Positions 34,191 through 44,670 of a stretch of 64,000 bases of DNA are shown in pieces. The translations under genes and the position numbers were made by a program. Numbering within the stretch: position 1 is the first letter of the stretch; each line of letters opens with the position of its first letter. The notes below the pieces were generated by a model. That model had not been told where the DNA came from. It saw only the letters and a list, made by a program, of their open reading frames with translations, and made no database searches. Source of the DNA: Chrysopilus asiliformis (Eukaryota > Arthropoda > Insecta > Diptera > Rhagionidae); contig OZ035962.1 of the NCBI GenBank assembly GCA_964034945.1, forward strand, positions 64,878,274 to 64,942,273. The letters run 5' to 3'.

Positions 34191-34489
34191 TGCACATATT
34201 CAGGAAAATTAATTGTATTTACATAGCAATACGGCTTATTTCTTGCTTAAGATTACAGGCAGGCTGAGTTCAGGATAATGCGATAATTTGTGTAGTGTTT
34301 ACCAACTTCCGCATAATGTTGACTGATACAATTTTAATTTTAAAAAAACCTTTTACTGTCATTTTTTAAAAAAAGTATCAATTTCATGATATTTAGGGAA
34401 AAATGTATCTTTGTATCAAAAGTGAAATTTATGAAAAAGAAGTATCGAAATTGATACAAATGTATCAAATACGCATCACTGGTCACAAG

Positions 34490-37180
34490 TGAGCATCATA
34501 TATGAGTACTCATGAGTGAGCATTTCCTGCACTAAGATTTTATCTTTATGAAACAATTGATTTACATGTTTCTGTACCGGATATTTAATTTCAACTAAAA
34601 AGTATGAAATAATTTTTTTTAAATAGAACCGACTTTAAAAAAAAGTCGACAAAAAATAAAGAACATAATTTAAAAAACTAAAGCGCTCAAAAGTATTGTA
34701 AAAAATTATTTTAATTGTATAATACATCTAATATATATATATATCTACAATAGTACGCTCGATTTTAATAACAATTAAAATTTTACCGTACCGTATTGGC
34801 AATTATAGCTTTTGTTATGTTTTTAACTGTGAATCAGTGAACGATTATTTAGACAACACATTTGGTTCTTGAAAGAAACATTTTTGGATTGCGGCGAATT
34901 TGACCAAGAAATCATTTTTTTGGTTTGTCATGGTGAAAACGGCTAATGTGGCACACTATTTCTTCCATACAAATATTTAATATTTGAATGGATGAAACAG
35001 TATTCCACATTACCCGCCTTAAATATTTGTATGGAAGAAACAGTATACCACATTACCCGCCAATTTTTCGAAGGACGACTTTTTCAGTTAGTGTACTTTT
35101 TTGATCATATTTTTGTTCTTATGTTTATGATTGGTAACATTGCTTTGGAATTTTATAGGCAAGCTTCTTGAGGTATCGTAAACAAAATTTTAACATAATT
35201 GCTTTAAAAACTAGTGATTTATTTGTTACGACCACAGCAGGTGTCGCCAGAACCAGAACAGGTAGACACGCTAGATGGTATTTGGGCTCAGCTCGCCGGA
35301 AAGGGGTGGTTCTTTGTCTGGTCTGAACGACATTGGCCTTAACAAAAAAAAAATCGTGTCTACTACATCATCTCAAATCCACAATATCAAATCAAAAATC
35401 TAAGGGATGGGGGAAAGGGAATATAAACTATCAATGATCATGGCACTATCTCTTTAAGCTACACATAGTATAGCATAATTGTAGAACGCGCATGATTACT
35501 TTCGATATCCTTGCGACTCATTTTTATCAACTCGCGTTTCACCACCTAAAAATTAAAACACTTAATAAACCATAATGAAAATTCGCAACCCAAAAATTTC
35601 GATTTATAAATTTATATAAAAATAATGAAATTTACACAAAAAAAATCTACAAACTTTAGCTTAAATAAGCGCTACTAATAAAACCAAAAATAAAATAAGT
35701 AATAAGCAAATAATAAATAATAAGCAAATCTAATAAATACTTTCATGCAGCAAATAATCAAAAAAATGCTTAATAAAAAAAAATCTCTACTCGTGCACAA
35801 ATTAAATTATCGAAATAATATTTGTAATTATGAATATAAGACAAAACAACAAAAAAATATAAATATACAAAATATATAAATGAAATAAATATAATAAATA
35901 AATTTTCACCACCCGAAATGCGTTGTAAATAAACGAAATTTTAATGTCACTAGTGTGGGTCCACCTATAACGTTCGTACGTTTACAATTTTCTTCGTACG
36001 TTCACAATTCTTCAACACGATAGTGGTGGAAACTGTACAAGACGGTTTCAAACGAAATTTTAAAACTAGCAAATGATTCTAAGGAATTTCCCTAACAGAA
36101 AAATGAAAATCTGAACTACGAGCTTTCTATATTTGTAAATCGATGATTGTTATTTGTGATGGTTTGATCCTTCACGACTTCATCTGCTGGCGGAGGTTTT
36201 TCCCCAACTGGGTTTTCCGGACGAACAGTGAAAAATGAAAAGACTTACTTTGATCACGGTTCATATATTTCCACCTTCACGGGGTTTGAAAACGACGGTG
36301 TTAACTGGAGCAACCAAAATTAGAATCCACCGCTGGTATGCAAGCTGACTTAGCTGGTTTCTCCTGTTTTTTTACTTTCTTTAGAATCACTAGCAGCACC
36401 ACTAAGAAAATCCTTCCATGCAAAGAAGAAATGTTGAGCAATTTCAGAGGGGAAAATCTAATCCGATGATTTGCTCCTTTTTCCAGAATGTAATGTAGTT
36501 TTTTTTTTATTTTATAGAAAAATTCTAGGGGCTCCTCCCCTCTCACGGTCACGAAAAACGCATATGGTAGGAAAAATCACATAATGAAAAAGCAAAAAAA
36601 ATATACCCAAAATTACGTGGATATCGTATTTATAGAATCCTTTTCCTGAAGATTTTCTTCATTAAACAACGATCAAGTTGAACAAGTTGGAGATGAAAGC
36701 AGAAGTTCAAAAGTGAACCATGAGGATCTGTGCCAGAGAGAATACTATTATTCTCAAAATCAATTCCAGGTCACTTCAAAAATCACTCACTTGCAATTTC
36801 CCGGAAATCTATTTGAACGTATTAGATTTCGGATATAAAATTTCCACTTTCTCCAAACTTGAACAAAATTTAAAAATTGGGGAGGAGAAAAATCCCCTGT
36901 CGTGTGACCACGAGCAATCTTCACCGGAAAAGGATTTTTTTGTCCCTATACTTTGGGGAAAAATGTGATTTTTTATAGAAAGTAGGGGCCAATGTGGCAC
37001 ACAAAAATATTTGCTTCTCCAAATTTGATCAAAAATCAATTTGAGCTGATAGATCATAAGAAACAAAACAGGTAAGTAAATCCTTATAAAATCGACTGTA
37101 TGACGTATTCACTTCGACCTAATTTGCATTTCAGTTGAGATAAGGGGAATTTGATCAAAGCGAAATCAATTCATCCCAGC
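34490..37180. other. Spacer with minor repeats
   Basis: Contains a fragment of the 600-bp family start (GCAATTATAGCTTTTGTTAT, about 34798), three ACCACATTACCCG-type phrases (34950-35060), a GTTCGTACGTTTACAATTTT direct repeat near 35970-36010 and long AAATAAT-rich DNA. Unassigned frames at 36301-36552 (minus) and 36720-36968 (plus) show no motif. Confidence 0.4.
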
Positions 37181-37190
37181 AAGTTTAACG

Positions 37191-37630
37191 ATGATCGATC
37201 CAAACAAAATCGAAATAAAAATCGAAAATGACATCGAAGCGATAACAAAATATTTTGGTAAGCGTAAAAATTTATATTTATCCTCATGATCTTTTAATTC
37301 TTTAAAATTTGTTACTTTAAAATTCAATGCACTAAATTTGAAAATACGGTAATCATTTTTAAAGTACTCTAGTTGTAGTTTAGATTTTGATACAAATTAT
37401 CATTTTGCGGTGAAATCTATTTGTTTATATTATTGTGTCAAAAGTGCATTCGAATGAACGTCAAATTTAATTTATCTAGTGATATTGTTCATTTATTTAT
37501 TTTTTTGTGATTGCAAGTGAAGATGTTTTTTATTTATTACTTTGGTTCATTTTTTTCTCTTTTAGGAAAATCTTGGGGAAAAGCATCGAAAGTGATGTTC
37601 TCACAGCGCAATTAAATCTGGACATCCCGG
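37191..37630 (+). other. Possible short spliced frame, unassigned
   Basis: ATG at 37191 opens a 22-codon frame (MIDPNKIEIKIENDIEAITK) ending at a plausible donor, GGTAAGCG (37258). A pyrimidine-rich acceptor, TCTTTTAG, precedes 37566. The joined frame closes after about 16 more residues; another phase gives a 32-residue stretch. This could be the 5' end of an undetected gene, a transposon relic or chance. Confidence 0.15.
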
Positions 37631-37817
37631 ACAGAGGTGGAAGAAAATTGCTAAACGTTTGATGCAAAGGTGCTACGTGAATTAAACGGACAGACGTTGA
37701 AATCGGCCAGCTTTCCTTGCAGGGAAGTAATTTTCATAGATATCCAGAAAATCTTTCTTCTCATTCTCCTTTTTTTTTATAGGCAGCTGTAACATATTAT
37801 GAAAATAAAAGAAGGTG

Positions 37818-37917
37818 TCCCAAGTAGCAAAAAAGGTCGTAAAGTGGTCGTCGCAACCATACAGTCACGAAACTAAAGTCGCGACGACCACTTTACGACC
37901 TTTTGTGTTCCTTGGGG
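37818..37917. mobile_element. Hairpin MITE with 38-bp arms
   Basis: Arms 37818-37855 and 37880-37917 start TCCCAAGTAGC / CCCCAAGGAAC and share AAAGGTCGTAAAGTGGTCGT perfectly. The loop is only about 24 bp. The interior reads as one long inverted repeat, so transcripts would fold into a stable stem. Confidence 0.75.
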
Positions 37918-37999
37918 TACCACAATACCCGAACTTACTCTACAATGGATAGTTGGTAATGGATGACTGACTGCCGAAATAAGGAGACAAAGAATAGAT

Positions 38000-38740
38000 C
38001 ACAATTGTAGCTAGATCACAATCGTCACAATACTATAGCTCGTTTTTCATACAAAACCCCTATTTAATTCACTATACGTTATTTCGGTGAGTTACAACAG
38101 TCAGACAGGCACACAATTATATAATACCGGGAGAGGGGAAAGGGAAAAAGGGAAAAGGGGTGGTTCAATTTTTTCATTTTTCGGAAAAGCTTGATCTTTT
38201 GAGAAAAGCCTGTTCCACGCCAAATTTTAACTTTCTACATCAATTAGTTCTCGAGTTTTTCAATGTCTTTGTATAAAAAAATCAACATTATACCCAATTA
38301 TATTCTTCATATGAAGTTTGTTTAGATAAGCAAGGTCACAGTTAGGTGGATTAAGGTTTGTTGTTTTTTTGTTTTCATTTATTTTGTACTAACACCTCTC
38401 TCTGTTACAATGGAAAGTAAGAGGATCAAATTTAGGGATATTCGAAATATTTTTTTGGTTTTAAAGTATAAGAAAAATGTATGTCAACAGCATGTGCCTT
38501 TCACCCAACTAATAAAATATTAGTTTGCATTCGCAAAAGTATATCCCTTAGTTTTTGAGAGAATCGCAAAAATCCGACTTTTTGGAAATAACGATATATC
38601 GCGGTTACGGCTTGAGATATGTAGTTCTATTAAAAGACAAAAATTTTAGAGAGATATAATTTTCGATCGACAGCACTCTTTTTTTGTTAGATGGTGAATG
38701 ACATTTTTTGTGTTAGTGTATAGTAAAGTTGGACAAATTA
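38000..38740. other. Spacer
   Basis: AT-rich, with a short purine-only run (GGGAGAGGGGAAAGGGAAAA, about 38129). No gene recognised. Confidence 0.4.
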
Positions 38741-38741
38741 A

Positions 38742-38937
38742 TATGGAAAGACTTAAACCGCCAGAACGTTTGCTAATTGTGCAAATATTTTTAATGTTCT
38801 GTCCGCCAAAATTATAGAGCACTTTGTGAAGTTCTTGGTGTACATAATCGCCCATCTGAGCAACTTATTCGTCGAGTTATTAATAAATTTCATACAACAT
38901 TTAGTCTACTCGATGCATCAACAAAATGAGACGAAGA
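38742..38937 (+). pseudogene. Tc1/mariner-superfamily transposase N-terminal fragment
   Basis: The frame opens MERLKPPERLLIVQIF. After a frameshift near 38790 it continues NYRALCEVLGVHNRPSEQLI, then RRVINKFHTTFSLLD. This is the helix-turn-helix region of the DD41D-type / mariner-related transposases (YRALRDFFGVHNRPSE-x-x-IRR pattern). It ends in a stop, and no catalytic region follows. Confidence 0.7.
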
Positions 38938-38939
38938 AC

Positions 38940-40425
38940 AGGCGCATGGGGATCATTGCCTTTTGTAAGGGACTCAATCCTGAAATGAAAAGAATGAATC
39001 CTATAAAACGGTGTAACATTTCCACTGATTATTGGACTCTCTCCTATATATGCGAGATATTCTCATTTGAAATAGGATTGGTTCCTAAACCCAAATAGCA
39101 TTTTAAGCAGCAATTATGATGTTTATCCCCATATTTCGTCACCATGCAAATCGCGGCGATAAGCAATTTATGTCGCAAACACGTCGTTAGTTGTGCCAAC
39201 GAGACGCGCAACGGCACCCATAGTAGGGAACACTTTTCAGCGGTTTGCGGCGCCGCAATTATAACGACAGGGACGTAATTAGTTGCCTCATGCGCGAGCG
39301 TCATCTGACGGCATTAACTCACACAATTACACAAATTATCGAGCGGGTTTTCTTTCTCCTTCGAATTCTTACTTAGCTTGGTGAGTCAACAGACATGAAC
39401 AAATAAAAACGTAAGCAGAAGACGAACGAAAAAAATCTAATGGCGACAAATTAATGGAAACTTTTGTGGAGTATTATTTGATAATGGACTTTTCTTCCGA
39501 TTGTATGTCGTGATTTTAATTGCCATTAAAATTTTTCGACAATATTGGATCTGAAGTTTGAACAGATTTTAATGGGCCATCAAATTATTTTGTTTTTAAT
39601 CAAAAATTTCTTTAATTTTATTTTATCGGTAAAATTTTTTTTTCTTTTGCAATGAAATTTTGATGCCAATAAAATTATGCTGTTTCAAAAATGTCTGCTA
39701 TCCACTTTTTATGCAATATCCTTCAGTCATTCGCCTGAAATAAGAAATTTAATTCTCGAAACGAAATCGTTTCCATCAAATGTCAGTGAGAAATATGGCG
39801 GCTGAAGGCATCAATTTTTTTTGGTGTTTCTCAGACGGGGAGCTTTAATGAAACTTTAGTGGCAGACTATTTCGACCCGAAAACCATCAAATGCTGCTCT
39901 ATCGCTGCAGGAATTTTCATGAAGCGAATGTTGCCCCAAAGATGAACCGTGGGTCACCAATTTCCCCACTAAAGCAATTGTGGCTTTGCAGACGCATTAT
40001 TAATCGGTGCGACGCGCTCGTCACTTCTTTCGCTTCTTTTACGCGGATGTGAATTATAGGTGTAAATTTTTAGCCCCGATTGCGTAAATTGCTGCATTTT
40101 AAAGCCGCAAAGAACAAATCTCATGTTCCCGTACTTTTCGATGCTATTTGGGAAATTATGGCGCCAAGTCCTATACGAATAGGATCTGCTATTTTTTTTA
40201 TTGAATCCTGTCCAATCCAAAGGGGACGGACAAAAATTCGAGTTATTGAATATACGAGATAGGGAAGTTCGAGGGGTTTGAAAATATTCGAGATGTCACA
40301 CAGCCCTGTAATTAAAATTCACATATTTATACTTCGTATAATTTATACTTCGTGTTATAGATATTTATACTTCGTTATAATATAACATTCATTTATTATG
40401 CTAACACTATATAAAATCTAAGAAA
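38940..40425. other. Spacer downstream of the SLC17-like gene
   Basis: No confident feature. AATAAA on the minus strand at about 40392-40397 lies some 35 bp past the stop codon and could be the polyadenylation signal. Another AATAAA overlaps the stop itself. Confidence 0.4.
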
Positions 40426-40429
40426 CATT

Positions 40430-40690
40430 TTATTGTTTGTTTGTTAAGCCGGAACTTTCTTGATCATCGGCATTTACAACACGTTCATTAAAATCTAATG
40501 ATCCAGTCTTATTAAATTCGGTATTACTTTGCTTCACATTAAGCATCTGCATTTCTTTATCTGAGGTAGGCATTTGAGGATTATTCCAACTTAACACATT
40601 CGATTCAGCAAATAAATCATATAATATGCCTGAAATTATCAGCATCGCAGCAGATATAAGAAAAACGTATTTCCAACTTGTTGTAGTGGA
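40430..40690 (-). CDS. SLC17-like gene, coding exon 6 (TM12 and C-terminal tail)
   Basis: Acceptor TTTTTAG; opens STTTSWKYVFLISAAMLIIS, giving the last membrane segment, then a polar tail ending ESSGLTNKQ and TAA at 40432-40430. Residues 473-558. Confidence 0.92.
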   Translation of the reverse strand, partial: STTTSWKYVFLISAAMLIISGILYDLFAESNVLSWNNPQMPTSDKEMQMLNVKQSNTEFNKTGSLDFNERVVNADDQESSGLTNKQ

Positions 40691-43600
40691 CTAAAAATAA
40701 AGATAGTAGGTAATTCTATTTTTTGAAGTTTACTGCATTTTAAAATATTTATTCAAAATAAAATTTTAATTACTACACGGTAAAAAATCCTGAAGTACTT
40801 TTCCATCCAAAAATTATATTGAGAACATTTTAACACAATTTTGGATTATAATTTAATACATGCGAATTATTAAAAATATTTTAATATTTTTTGCCATCAA
40901 ATTTTAATTATTTTGTATTAAATATTGCACTTAAATACTTTGAATATTAAAATCTGCAATTTTAATAAAATTGTAGACTTTAATATCAAGTTTAATAAAA
41001 AAATATTTGAAAATTTCCTGATCCATGTGTTGAATGAAAATCTAATGATGTTTTTGAATATATTTTAATTTGGATTATATCTTATTTTGATCACATATAG
41101 GTCCAGATTTTTCTACCGTGTACAGTTTTTTAAATAAAAAAATACTCACATTTCCCAATGTCAAAGCGCCAACTATAGCAGGCGAAATGAAACCAGGTAA
41201 GACACCAATCATACCACTTAACCCTAAAACTATGCCCGCATAGTTTGGGCTAAGGTCGACAACGCTCGCTAATGGTCCGGTGGATACTGCGCCGTGTACG
41301 CATGTCGCAAGTGTCAGGAATAGCACCGCCGCAATAGAATTGCACCCAGAATAAGCGAGGAATAGCACGAATACCCCTTTCACAATAGTGCACATTGTCG
41401 TTGCGAACTTCCTTACATTGGTGCGTGACATTTTGCTTGTTCGCAGTAAATAATCAGCAAAAGTAGAGAAGAAAAGTGCAAAGATAAATCTAAGCAAATG
41501 CGGTAATCCAGATAGAATTCCAGTCTAAAAGCGATATAATGCATATTTAAATAAATTATAAGTAATTTTAAAATAAATCTAATTCAAAAATTCCTAAAAT
41601 TTCACTTTTAGATAACAAATTTTGAGCTTACTGTTGTAAAATGGTATACAGTCAAATCTGGATAATGAAAATCTTACGGGATCGTCTCATGGATCCATTT
41701 ATTCACATTTTTTTTGAAACCCAAGTTATGTATAACATAATTCAATTTAGGAAAAAAACAATAGGGGAGAAGAGATACCTTGGGAGACTTGTCCCCTCCC
41801 ATTAATTTCTTAAATGAAGCAATTTTTAAAAATTGCGAAGATGCTGTAACAAACTCATCGTTAATAGATTACGTCTAGAATAGCGTGACCATTTATCCCC
41901 CTTTGAGGGGGATTATCCCCTTTTCGGACTTAGCTATCCCCCACATCCCCCTGAAAAATCTAAGATTTTTCCAAGATTTATTTTTTTTTGTAGCCGCATG
42001 AAAAAATCGACTTTTCTCGCTCGATTTTGGGGAGCAAAGTTCTTGTTTTTTTTCCAGTGGCAACACTAGATTACTTTTCTTTTCCTCCGGTAAGAAAGGT
42101 GTGCAACTGCTAAAAACCAACGTTCTCAGCCAATCACATGCATCTATTTTACTTTTTTTTTACCGGTTATATGCTTTTCTTACCAGAGGTAAGGGAAAGT
42201 AATCTAGTCTTGACACTGGTAAAAAAACAAGAACCTTGCTCCTCAAAATCGAGCAAGAATAGTCGATTTTTTCTTACAGCTACAACAATATCAATCTCAG
42301 CTGTTTGGGGTTTTTCGATTATTTGAAAAAGGACAAAGATATGTTGAAACAAATCTCTTCTCAAGAAAAATACAATGAATCGACAAGTTCATCATCAGTT
42401 TGTGCTTGAAATTGAAAAACATAAATAAAACATAACAAAAGCGATAATTGCCAATCTGGCAATTATTGAAAACCCGTATGGTGATTTAAGTGAACGGCAA
42501 ACAGTTGTATCAAAATTCCACTTTGAAGTCAAACTTTCCAACAAGATTTTTTTAAAACTTGTTCCAATTGGATTTTGATGTATGGAACTTTAATGTAGAA
42601 TCAAGTCCTAAACAACTTTTGTTCTTGGACTTTTTTGATAAAATTCACCGTTTTTGAGATATTCAGAAAAAACATTTTCGTTCGTATGGGGGGTATCCCC
42701 CCTAATGGTCCATTTTTTCCCATTAACGAACTTAGCCTTGCATTTTACGAAAAACGAATCTGCGCAAAATTTCAAGTCTCTAGCTCAATCCGTGCGCCCG
42801 CAATCCGCGCCACAGACAGACAGACGAACAGACAGACGGACGGACAGACAGACGGACAGGCGGACGGACATGCAGAAATTAATTATTTTTATCATTCTAA
42901 ACACACTGGTGTAATTCATTTTTGTGTGTGATGACGGGATCTTGGCGTTACAAACGGCAAGGCAAAGTTAGTATACCCTTTGGTTTCACCATACGGGTAT
43001 AAAAATCAATATTTTGATTTATTGATAAAATTTTTTCATTTTTATTTTTTATCCCTCTTTATCCCCAATTGGCTAAAAAAAATGGTCACGCTAGTTTCGA
43101 ACCATGCAGTATTCGACGTTTTTTATGCCCCGGGCTAACTTTTAAACCAGTTGGGATTTCACTTTCATTGCAGTGAAGCCGGAGCTTAAATTAACAAGGG
43201 TAAGAATTAACAAGCATATTCCCGCCGAAATATACGGGCCACAATCTCGGAACTTGGTTTTTCTCCACCACTCGATACGGTCGATCATATCGTGACTCAT
43301 CGGTCATAAACTGTTCATTGCCAGTGAGGTTAATCGCAGAGACCGGGGCACCAATATTGTATTGCGACGCGTCTGCGTCTTTCATTCGACGTGATGAAAT
43401 CGACGCGACTCAATATTGCAATCCTATATATCGACGCGATGTGTGTCGAAAGAAATAATAGAGGACATTTGGTTTGATTATCAAAATAGTTCAGTTTGTG
43501 TATGGCATAAAGCACACATTCCATTATTTGATCTTGATTGTCAACATATCCGACATTGCTGGGGCAAAATGTTCACTGTCAAAATGATAAGTGCAATCGA

Positions 43601-44628
43601 CATTTATATCCTCGGTTTGGATAATTCGAGTCAAGAAAAAACTATCAATTTACGCCTAATTAGAAGGACACTCAGATCACTGAAAGCATTTAAATGGGTT
43701 TTCCCCATCGCATTTTTTTCGAGTGAACCTGTGGCAAGTGACGGATTTTCCCCCATAAATTTGACAATAGCTACCAACTGATGCTTGTTTGTCTGTTCTC
43801 TATAATTTAATTGGCATAATAAAATATAATGTATATTTAATTTGGTGTTACTTACTTTGGTTTTGGCATTGTTTTAAAACACTTCTTACGAAATTAATTG
43901 CAACGAAGTAAACGTCAAAGTCTTTATCGACGCGAGTCAATGCGTCGGGCTACATGATCGACTTTTGTATTGTGAGACGCGTTTATGCAGACGCGTCGCA
44001 ATACAAGATTGGTGCCCGGATTTTGGCTGGTAAACGAACTTTTTATGGTTTGCAATATTTTGATTTCCGCTTTACAGCCTTATTCTGGCAAAGGTCACTA
44101 GTCACAACTCGAACACAAGAGCGAGGTGAATCACAAGTTGTGAGTTTTTGGTATTCTCAGCGTTCAGTCACAATTTCGACTGATCTCAGCTACTGTCAAA
44201 ACTGTGACCGACTCACAAGCAGGTAACAAGATAAAAACATAACAAAAGCTATAATTGCCAATCTGGCAATCATTGGAGACCCGTATGGTGATATTCGTAT
44301 CAAAATTCGAACAGTTGTACCAAAATTCCAGTTTGAAGTCAAACTTTCCAATAAGATTTTTTAAAATTTATTCCAATCGGATTTTGATGTATGGGAGTTT
44401 TATGTAGAATCATATCCTAAATAACTTTTGTTCTTGGACTTTTTTGATATGATGCACCGTTTTTGAGATATTGACAAAAAACGATTTCGTTTGTATGGGG
44501 GGTACCCCCCCTAATGGTCCATTTTTGCCCATTAACGAACTTAGCCTCACATTTTACGAAAAACGGATCTGTACAAAATTTCAAGTCTCTAGCTCAATCC
44601 GTGCGACCGCAATCCGCGCCACAGACAG

Positions 44629-44670
<42 letters not shown>

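Larger units (their letters stand above)
31953..34489. mobile_element. Outer hAT element with perfect 8-bp TSD (nest layer 1)
   Basis: Element 31961-34481, with ends CAGTGATGCG and CGCATCACTG. The 8-bp duplication GTCACAAG is perfect at 31953-31960 and 34482-34489. The subterminal regions on both sides are rich in GTATCAAA / TTGATAC words. The apparent 2.5-kb length is due to later insertions in its middle (layers 2 to 4). Without them it would be a MITE of well under 1 kb. No transposase is recognisable. Confidence 0.93.
41873..43101. mobile_element. hAT-like element with TAGCGTGACCATT ends
   Basis: Ends TAGCGTGACCATT (41881) and AATGGTCACGCTA (43093) are exact complements, with TATCCC / GGGATA words next to them. 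The flanking octamers GTCTAGAA and GTTTCGAA agree at six of eight positions, a worn 8-bp duplication. Inside are a large imperfect hairpin (about 41985-42295) and copy C of the 600-bp family, inserted later. Confidence 0.7.

Noticed and set aside
43416..43781. 121-residue plus-strand frame as a gene
   Set aside because: It lies between the TIRs of a transposon-like element, has no recognisable motif, and an antisense frame overlaps it.
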